64,000 bases of DNA from Acanthamoeba sp. SK_2022b (lineage: Eukaryota > Discosea > Longamoebia > Acanthamoebidae), in NCBI GenBank assembly GCA_027943245.1, contig JANDJZ010000005.1:1-64000 (forward strand). The letters run 5' to 3'. Numbering within the stretch: the first letter of the stretch is position 1; the number at the start of each line of letters is the position of its first letter. Below the pieces are notes generated by a model. That model had not been told where the DNA came from, did no database searches, and saw only the letters and a list, made by a program, of their open reading frames with translations. Below are positions 56,345 through 64,000 of the stretch, in pieces. The translations under genes and the position numbers were made by a program.

Positions 56345-58879
56345 ATGGACGGCGAGCAAGCAGCCCTGCCAAACATCGCTGGGTATCAGGAAAGGATGGA
56401 ACAGCTAACACATCTTGAAGTCGCTGCCAGCAACGGTGAGGGGGAGAGTGTAGCGGTGGACGAGGAGCGATCCGACGACGTGTCCTCGATAGTTGAAGAC
56501 GATTCCCACAGCGCCAACAACGGCATGGAAGATGACCTGAGCGAAAAGGCAGATCTCGACAGCTCCATTGCCGTTGCTTCTCGAATCGAAGAAGAAAATA
56601 GTATCGACCCGTTCGAAGTCGATGACGAATTGGAAAAGCTGCTGGATGGTGGCGAGGAAGGCCAGCGCAACAGGAATGAAAATGGCAGCGAGCGCCTGGA
56701 GGAACAAGAGTCTAATCTTGAGGAGGTGCCGATGGAAGAGGAGCTCTTTCTCGAAGATAGCAATGCTGCCGCGCCAGCAGCTCACGAGACGCTAAAAGAA
56801 ACAGCGGCTGAATCTGTAGCTGAGGCAACCGCCGCGATAGCAGACGACGATGAGCTCGACGGCCTTCTCTCTGATCTCGAAGACGGAAGCAGCATGCCGA
56901 AAAATAAGTCGAAGAAAGATGACGATTTTGATCCGGGCGATGAGCAAGGAGGGAGTGGGAAGAAGGAGGAGACTCGTGCGGCCCTCTTCGAGAGCATCTT
57001 TGGTGGAGATGACGATGACGACGACGATAATCTCGGCTCTCTGCTCGACGAAGGAGATGGAGGCTTCGTTGAAGATGAGAAGAAGTCAAAGAAGAAGAAG
57101 AAAGCCAAGAGAGGCAAACACAAGGCCGATTCAGAGGACAGCGACATTGAAAAGAAGACTAAGCGGCGACTGGAAGAGATTTTGCAGCAAAAGGACAAGA
57201 AGGAGGAAAAGAAGCGAGGCAGCAAAAAGAGGCGCCAGAGCCACGCTGATGCTGAATTTGATGAAGGCGAGGACGTAGAAGACGAGGAAGCCCCCAAGGT
57301 ACTCTCTTTGATACACGTTTCCCACTCGTCTCTCTTCCACTGATTGATTGAACGCGCTGCGCTCAGCCTAAGAGGCGAAGGCGAGCGTCAGCCGGCGATG
57401 AGGCTCCCAAGCGCAAGCGCCGCTCCAAGCAAGCGGCGGAGGGCGAGGAGGGGGAAGGAGAGGGCGTGGTACGCTTACACCAGTGCTCGACACCCTGTCA
57501 CAGATGGGCGCACTGGTCGTTTTCGTGCTTCTCACACTCTTTGTTGTTCCCTCGACAGGAAAAGAGCGACTTTGATATCGTGGTGGAGCAGATGAAGAAG
57601 AGCAACAGGCGGAGGAAGAACGAGCTCTCGACCGAGCAGAAGGACCAAATGGTACCGGCGGCTCTCTATTTATGAACTCGGCCCTGGCGCAGCCGCCCGG
57701 CCATTACGCCTGGGACCGCTGCTCATCTCCGCATCTCCGCAGGTCGAAGCGCTGCTGAACAAGATGGGTGACGCCGTCGATGCCGACATCAGGGCCATCC
57801 AGGAGAAGTCTCCTGCCGTTGCCAAGGTTAAGCTGCTGCCCGAGGTCATCGCCATGCTTCAGAAGTACGTCGTACCTACTCGGTTCCTTTGGTAGAGCCA
57901 CGCCTGGCCGGACTCTGTCGGTTAAGCATCCTCCCACAACATTGGCGTTCGGGCACACAGGGTGCACCTGCAGGAGTCATTCGTCGAAGGCGGCGGCCTG
58001 CGGGCCGTAAAGCAGTGGCTCGAGCCCCTGTCCGACGGCACCTTGCCCAACTATAACATCAGGTACGTCTCGGTCTCAGTCACCCCCCCCCCCACATGTG
58101 GTGGGTGTGGGTGTGGCGGTTGGTTAAACTGGAGCCTCAATACGATAATGGGGTCGTGTAGGACAAGTCTGTTGAATATCCTGCCCAAGCTGCACATCGA
58201 GAGCGAGCACCTGCGGGAGAGTGGATTGGGCAAGGTGATCATGTTCCTGTGGAAGTCGCCCAAGGAGACGAAGGAGAACAAGGTCATTGCCCAGGAGCTC
58301 ATCCAGACCTGGAGCAGGCCCATCTTCCAGCTCAGCCTCAACTACAAGGAGCATGCCGATCACGAGCGCAAACAGTTGCAGCGCCAGGACTCTTACCGGT
58401 AAGCTCTCCTCCCTCCTCCCCGGTACCTCGCAGCTCTGGCTGTACTCTCTCCTCACCCGTTGCCCTACCCCAGGAGGTCCAGTTCGTCGCAGTCTCAGAG
58501 CGCTTCGCAGACGGATGACTCGCTAGACTCCATCGTGGGAAGCAAGTCGAGCGGCGTTACACAGAAGGAGGAGTTTTCCTACCACGCACGTATTCCTCAG
58601 CCCGCTGATAAGGACTACGTCAATCGGTACGCCTACATCACGGATGAAAGTCACTCCACGAACGATCTCTGTGTAGCCTCTGATACACGACTCGCGTGCA
58701 GGCCGGTGTCGCAATTGGAGGTGCTTATGCAGCCCTCCTCAAACAAGAGCACCCCGTCGAGGCAGAAAATGTTTGACCGTCGCCTCAGCGAACTCAAGCT
58801 CAAGCGCAAGGGACGCAGCATCACCGCCCAGTCCCGAGCCGCCAAGCTCAGCGTCGAAGGAAGGAACCTGCACATATAA
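56345..58879 (+). CDS. IWS1: Transcription elongation factor IWS1/SPN1
   Basis: A large first exon encodes an acidic, Lys-rich disordered region with FDPGDEQGG and RAALFESIFGGDDD, a short motif resembling those that bind TFIIS-N domains. Later exons give the TFIIS N-domain-like core: SDFDIVVEQMKKSNRRRK, VKLLPEVIAMLQK, LPNYNIRTSLLNILPKLHIE, LRESGLGKVIMFLWKSPKE, and QTWSRPIFQLSLNYKEH. The C-terminus has ARIPQPADKDYVNRRPVS and a KMFDRRLSELKLKRKGR tail. IWS1 binds Spt6 and travels with elongating RNA polymerase II. An eleven-C run lies in the intron at 58,083. Confidence 0.9.
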
Positions 58880-59046
58880 CCGCCCGCCTCCCTCCCCCCG
58901 ACTTCTGGGACATTTTTCTGGTTGCGGCCTCCACCAAACCACAATACGTTGTTTGTTGTAGCCTTCTCGTCCTCACCGCGATATCACACGTTGCACTAGC
59001 GTGCACGAGCGGAAGTGAAAGAGCTCAAGAACAAGAAAGTTAACGT

Positions 59047-59380
59047 TCAGAGCGGGTCCTCATTGCCGCTGAAGTATTTGGGATCGATGACGTTCGGCGG
59101 CAGGCTCGCCACGAAGCGCACCTCCACCACCCTGATGTCGGCCTGCCCCTTTGTCGATGTTCCAGTAAGGGAAAAGCGGTTTGCTCCACAGTAGAGGTTG
59201 GGCCAGCCGCAACGCTTGTGCACAGCCTGTGATCCCCCATACGGAAGCACGGTTTAGCGTGTAACTGCACCAGAGACTGAGTGCAGTCAACCACCTCGCG
59301 GGCGTGCTGAAGGTTCTTGCCGAGCTTGGTGTGCTTGAGGTTATGGTGATGCTCCAAACTGGACTGGCTGATCTTGGCAA
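59047..59380 (-). CDS. Small gene of unknown function, weakly supported
   Basis: The last exon encodes AVHKRCGWPNLYCGANRF, then QADIRVVEVRFVASLPPNV and a stop at 59047. An upstream piece (SLEHHHNLKHTKLGKNLQHA) could be an earlier exon; two overlapping frames are open and the splice cannot be decided by eye. The exon converges on IWS1. No family recognised. Confidence 0.3.
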
Positions 59381-59475
59381 GGAGGAAGAAGGAAGGCGAA
59401 AGGCCTCGTCATTGTTATCGCTGTAACTGCGGCCGGCTCTGTTTTAGTTTTGGTGTCCCAATAAAATAGAGGTCC

Positions 59476-60095
59476 TCAGACAACGAAGGCGAGGGAGAGG
59501 CCGACACGAGCGGCGTTGGGGTCGAATGGAAGCACGTCGGCTTGCAGGGAGGTGTCCAGCTTCACGTGGAAGTTGCGGTGAATCCGCACGAAACTGCTAT
59601 TGTGGACCGACAGACGGTAGGTATTGTTGCCTACGCCCAGGTTGATGACGTCGAACTTGATCTTGTTTTCTCCGTTCCGCAGCAGCGGCTCCTCCACCTT
59701 GAACACCTCGTTCTCCTGCAACAGCACGCCACGTCAATCACGGATATCGAGAGGAAAAGAATCAAAGGAAGGAGAAGAAAGCGGTACTGTTTGGTTGTGG
59801 GGGATGGGGAAGGGAGAGGGAGAAGTGTTCCGCCTCATGAGAGCGAACGACAGGCGCTGAGTTCGGTAGAGGCCATAACGCTGTGGCGTGTCGGCCTCCA
59901 CGCCCACGAGCCACGTACAACCGTACAGGTCCTGCGAGTTTGGACGACCAGAGAACGTGAGCCGAAGGCAGTGGGTTGGTCGATTGGCAGTACCTCGCCG
60001 TTGCCGTTGGTCTGCCTGCGAAGCGCCTGATAGAGCTTAACAGGATTGGCCACGGCGCTGGCGATGAACCGGTCTCCAAGCCCATGCCTGGACAC
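59476..60095 (-). CDS. Gene of unknown function, last exons
   Basis: The first in-frame start found is at 60095 (MSRHGLGDRFIASAVANPVK). The next exon reads DLYGCTWLVGVEADTPQRYG, and the last reads ENEVFKVEEPLLRNGENKIK, FDVINLGVGNNTYRLSVHNS and GLSLAFVV with a stop at 59476. The last segment alternates in a beta-strand-like manner. It follows the next gene to its right in the same direction with a 109-base gap. The product is not recognised. Confidence 0.35.
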
Positions 60096-60124
60096 GTGAC
60101 GACGAAGCCAAGCAGTGAGCGATA

Positions 60125-60155
60125 AACGTTTAATTTGGTTGTGATTAAACGTTTT
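60125..60155. repeat. Perfect 11-base inverted repeat (hairpin) between two genes
   Basis: AAACGTTTAAT and ATTAAACGTTT are separated by nine bases. It lies in the short gap between two minus-strand genes, just after the stop at 60205, and could mark a 3' end or a regulatory site. Confidence 0.6.
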
Positions 60156-60204
60156 CTTGTAAAATAAGTTAATAATCCACCAGACAGTGTGTTGAGGCGG
60201 GATA

Positions 60205-61440
60205 TCAGATTTTGGAGTACATGTTTAGGGTGAAGGAGAAGCTGGGCTTTTGGTAGGTCGCCACGGTGTTGAGCTGCAACCGACCGCCAGTGAGGTCGAG
60301 AAACATGCCCCGCGCTTGGCAGTCCATACCCAACTGCGGTGTGTCGATAGTGCGTGAGCACGCAGGAGGCGCAGCCGTGAGTCGCTTGCCGCATCCACTC
60401 TTCATTTGCTTTCGCTTCAGGCCGTTTGCGGAGAGTGAGAGGGTAGTACCGCCCAGTGGCCCCTGACGACTTGCAGGGTGGCGCCCAGGTTCATCCCACT
60501 GCTCTCGAATGCAAAGGGGAGCATGGAGGCCGGCAGCATGCCACCGATCACGAACCCACCGCGCAAGTACTTATTCGCGCTGGAGGTGATGGTGGTCGAC
60601 ATGAGCAAGCAAAGTCCCCTCCTCCTCTCTAACACTGACGCAGAGTCGATGCAGTGGCGTACTTGATGAGACAGGACCGCTCCCAGAAGAAGTCGATGTA
60701 GGTCGTAGCGGGGTGAGCGTATACGGCCTCGAACGAGGGATCATAGCCCCAGCGCACCCCGCCGCCATCCTCCTCGTGCTGAATACAGCGCCACAGACGG
60801 CTTCAGCACAGTCACGATGCCAACATTGCTAGAGCACGCAAACGTTTGGTCGGGAGGTAGCATTGGGGTACGGGAGGCGCCTCTTCTTCGGCATCGGGGA
60901 GAGACGTGGGTGAGGCGGGCGCATCCTCATTGGCGGCACTGGGCGCCAGCGTGCCAAATAACTCGCCCTCCAGCAGCTGGCCCACGCCATTCATCCCAAA
61001 CACGAAGCGGCTGGCCAGCACGCTTTGTTGTTAACGAACCTAGACATAAATGAATTCAAATTACCTTCTGGAGGGCGTCGTATGCGAGAACACCAGCCGG
61101 CTGCTGCTCTTGCCTCGTTTCCGTACGAGAAGTTCCTGCACGCCACAAATAGATAATAATAATAATTATTATCTATTATTATTATTGAAAAAACTTATAA
61201 AAAGGTACCGTCTTTGAGCGGACAGAAGTGGCAGTGGCGTAGCCCAGCCGGAAGTGGAAGGGAAGGCCCCAGCCCTCATCGCTCAGTAGATTGCGGGCAA
61301 GGGACGTGAGACGAGGGAAGTGGTTCGTCGATCTGGGCGTCGGGAATGGGCTCACCGGCACATCATCTGGCGAGGGAAAATACATTGTCTTTGCTGTTCT
61401 TCTTTGCCCCGTGGTTAGCTTCCTTGTTTTGCCAGCCTTC
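60205..61440 (-). CDS. Gene of unknown function, possibly a beta-barrel
   Basis: Pieces in order: LLSDEGWGLPFHFRLGYATA then TSVRSKT (up to 61,209), ELLVRKRGKSSSRLVFSHTT, VLASRFVFGMNGVGQLLEGE, a disordered acidic loop, RWGYDPSFEAVYAHPATTYI, ANKYLRGGFVIGGMLPASML and a last exon ending ARGMFLDLTGGRLQLNTVAT with KPSFSFTLNMYSKI and stop at 60205. The many short alternating segments with aromatic caps suggest an outer-membrane beta-barrel, but no family is recognised. A 28-base AT palindrome lies in an intron at 61,149-61,176. Confidence 0.35.
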
Positions 61441-61536
61441 CTCGAAAGTAAAAGAACCACAGCGTTTACACTCCCGGTTTATTCCTCGTGCCAGGACCTT
61501 CGGTGTAACCGCAGCGAGCAGCGTAGAGCAGGCTCG

Positions 61537-63324
61537 CTACTGCGCGGGCAAGCCTGCTTGCTGCGCGGGCTGCTGGGGCGGGCGACGCTGCTGAGGCTGG
61601 CCTTCCTTGGGCTGATACTGCCGCGGACCTCGGTTCCTGGGAGGACGATCGCCGGCAGGCCTCTGCCCGCCGGGCGAGCCCTGGGCGGTGTGCTCGCCGC
61701 CTTCGACTGGCGCGCCAGCACCACCTCGGAATCCTCCTCTGCCGCCGCGGCCGCCGCCTCGCCCTCCACGACGTTCACCTTCGCGACCGCCGCGAGGCCG
61801 GCCAGCATCGGCGCCGTTCTGGGCGCCTTCAGCGGGTCCACCCTGGATATCGCCGCTCTCGCCAGCGCTAGCGACTTCAGGCCTCCGGCCACCGCGTCCG
61901 CCCCTGCCGCCTCTGCGTTCACCGCGCTCGCCACGGGAACCACGGGAACCACCACGATCACCCCTGCCGCGGCCTCCCCTGCCTCGGCCTTGCTTGGCTC
62001 CATGCTCGTCAGTCGAGCCCGCCTCTGGCTGAGAGGGCTGCTCGGCCTGCTGCTCAGCAAGTGCAGCTCCTTCACTGGCTGTTTCGGCCTTGGGCGCCTG
62101 TCCCGCAGCCACGGGAGTCTCGGCCGCAGGCTCAGGAGTCTGTTGTTCAGCCGCCGGCTGCGCGGTAGCTTGTTCGCCAGGAACGGAAGCTACGGTAGTA
62201 GCCTCCTCTGCGATCATTGCACACCGTCAGTGATTAAAACACGAACAGCGTGTAAACCAAGGAGCGCGGAACCTTGGAGGGTCGCAAGAGCGGCGGGAGC
62301 AGCCGAGTCAGCAGCGGGCTGCTCGGCCGAAAGCGGCTCCAGGGCCTTGCCCTTCCGGATGTAGGTGTCGTAGTCGTTGAGCTTGGTGTGAAGTGTGTGG
62401 AAGGTGTAGCCAGGAGCAAACTCCTCCTTGCTGTTGTTCAGCAGCTTCAGCAAGCGCGAGAAACCAGCGTCGAGCTGTTTGCCGAAGTTATCGCCCAGAC
62501 CGAAGATGTCATTCTGAAGGTGCGTCAAGACAGAGAGATCCGCATCCTGGTAACGGTACGGTGGGTACGATGCAGTAAGATTCCCCATTTCAGCAATGTC
62601 CCTCTTTGGTGCGGTCATGGGCAGCGTGCCATACCAGTGATTTGAGACCGCGAGCGAGAAGGATGCTCTTGGTCTCCTCGGCAGCAACGTGAGTGGAATG
62701 AAGGTAGCCCACAACGTGGAACAGACGTAGCGCGCTCTTCAGCTCTGCCACACGTTTCTAACACGAAAGAGATGAGTGTTGTTTTTTGTTTGTGTAGTGA
62801 CGAGAGATTAATACCTCGGAATGAGCCTGTGCCTCAGCTTTCTCGATCTTGGCGAGTTCCTTCTTGACCTCATCGAGTTCAACTATGAGCCTCTCAATTT
62901 CTGGCTTTCGGCTGAGCACCTCGCGCTGATCGCTGTTAATCTCCTTGCCCTCGGCTACCTTCTCCTCGATGGTGGCGATCTTCTCTAGCTTCTTCTTGTT
63001 GGCACGCAACTTCGAGTGTAGAAGTCGAATGTACGGATTCGCGTTCTCCTGCTTTACATCCTTGCCAACCTTTTCCGCCTTCTCTCCTGCGGCCACCTGA
63101 ACCTTTCCCCCCTTCTTTGCCTGCTGCCCCTTCTTACTAGCAGCCTTCTCGCCTCCGGCGGCGCGGGTGACATTCGGCGATTGGCTCCCATTCGCGCCCT
63201 TCTCCACTGCCGCCTTCTTACCGCCCTTCTTCTGTCTGGGCGCCCTCTCCTTGGGTGCCTCAGCACCAGCTGGGGCAACCTTCTGCTGCGTCGCAGCGGG
63301 AGTAGCTACTTCGGTCTCCGACAT
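61537..63324 (-). CDS. Caprin-like RNA-binding protein with RGG repeats
   Basis: Exons 62815-63324, 62635-62757, 62273-62546 and 61537-62207 give 525 residues in one frame. The N-terminus is Lys/Ala-rich; then NPYIRLLHSKLRANKKKLEK, EEKVAEGKEINSDQREVLSR and KPEIERLIVELDEVKKEL match the caprin HR1 coiled coil (NPYRKVL...L..D...AVSK). The second half has DADLSVLTHLQNDIFGLG, a Glu/Gln/Ala linker and a strongly Arg/Gly-rich region with repeated RGGRGG and GGRGGFRGG, then a Gln/Pro tail. Caprins assemble translational-control and stress-granule complexes. Confidence 0.7.
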
Positions 63325-64000
63325 GTCGCGCTCGGCAGTACGTCTAGATAAGGTTGCGCTTGTTGTGTGTAGATGGCAGTGTACAAGCGGTCGCTGCTGT
63401 TACGCCGCCGGCCACCCTTGCGTGAAATTGGCCCAAATTGGTTTTCCTGAACGTGCACTCCGGCTGCAGGTTTCTCGGGAATTTGGCATCTGTGCTTTTG
63501 CGCTCATGAAATTTCGGGTATCTCAAACATTCTGCCTACGTGCGTTCCTTCCGCGAGAGGCAACTAGTTGTCTGTACGCCAAACAAAGACGGCCACCTCG
63601 CCACACAAGCACGAGCTCATGCACTCCGCACCAGGCCAAGAGGGCGAGGAGCTTACAACGTACTCTTTATTGTGGTCCGCAACTCCCTCTCTCCTACTTC
63701 TCGGATGATTAGCACCACCGCTCAGAGAATATGGGGATAAAACATGGGCCGGTGTCCATTGTATACACCACAACACGGTCTGCTCTTTGAGCAATGCTAT
63801 GCGTGTTTGCTCCTCCCGTCACGTGGGCACACGCATGATTGCGGCTTGGTCCGGCTTCTGGGCGCAAGAAAAGAAAATGGGCAGGGAAAAACAACATCCT
63901 ATTTTGCGCCAAGAAGCGGTGACACCCCTGCAAACAATCCTTCCATCTCCGCTTCCTAGGCAGTACGACCGGCGCGAAAGCACTCTAAATCTATCCCCCT
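63325..64000. other. Intergenic, no gene recognised
   Basis: These 676 bases upstream of the caprin-like gene contain only short frames on both strands without motifs. The first 100-200 bases should include the caprin promoter; no TATA-like element stands out. Confidence 0.4.

Noticed and set aside
61291..62364. 357-codon plus-strand frame opposite the caprin-like gene
   Set aside because: Antisense of the Arg/Gly-rich exon; the minus-strand model has matched exons, coiled coil and a correct total frame.

Overview
The window is nuclear DNA of an amoebozoan, almost certainly Acanthamoeba. It carries intronless 375-residue actin genes of the Acanthamoeba type, compact GC-rich protein genes split by many short introns (often starting GTACG or GTGCG), tiny intergenic gaps with frequent divergent or convergent gene pairs, and AT-rich islands of decayed transposons. 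I saw no tRNA, rRNA or CRISPR array. Gene models were spliced by eye. Where exon lengths are given, the spliced frame was checked to be divisible by three.

Large-scale layout. Bases 1 to about 4,222 and about 38,717 to 42,940 are near-identical inverted arms. Each carries an actin gene, a C1D/Rrp47-like gene, a decayed DDE transposase and a gene for a small secreted cysteine-rich protein. The left arm runs off the window at base 1. Between the arms lie about 34.5 kb of single-copy genes interrupted by three AT-rich repeat islands (10.1-13.3, 26.6-27.4 and 31.8-38.6 kb) and one structurally complete DIRS-type tyrosine-recombinase retrotransposon (17.47-21.70 kb).

Single-copy genes between the arms, in order: a Q/S/P-rich protein with a possible GLTSCR1/BICRA-like domain; a two-zinc-finger, basic-tailed protein; a multi-pass membrane protein; a small zinc-ribbon repeat protein; a PTTG1IP-like PSI/membrane protein; dysbindin; an unknown gene; the DIRS element; two head-to-head RFX transcription factors; AP-2 sigma; an acidic orphan; and a TKL-like pseudokinase.

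Right of the arm (43-64 kb) is a dense housekeeping block: an EEF1A-lysine methyltransferase (EEF1AKMT2/METTL10 type), mitochondrial processing peptidase alpha, a pyridoxamine-phosphate-oxidase-fold protein, a NUDT6-type Nudix hydrolase, YKT6, tubulin cofactor C, nucleoporin NUP88, the elongation factor IWS1, three poorly resolved genes, and a caprin-like RGG protein.

There is no obvious operon-like pathway. Membrane traffic (AP2S1, dysbindin, YKT6), transcription (RFX pair, IWS1, possible SWI/SNF subunit), RNA biology (C1D, caprin) and mitochondrial import (MPP alpha) are mixed. The most notable items are the inverted actin duplication, the complete DIRS structure with altered catalytic residues, a fold-back rearrangement inside a transposase pseudogene, sense-strand poly-C tracts confined to introns or flanks, a YKT6 lacking a canonical CaaX tail, and a pseudokinase with both catalytic aspartates changed to asparagine.
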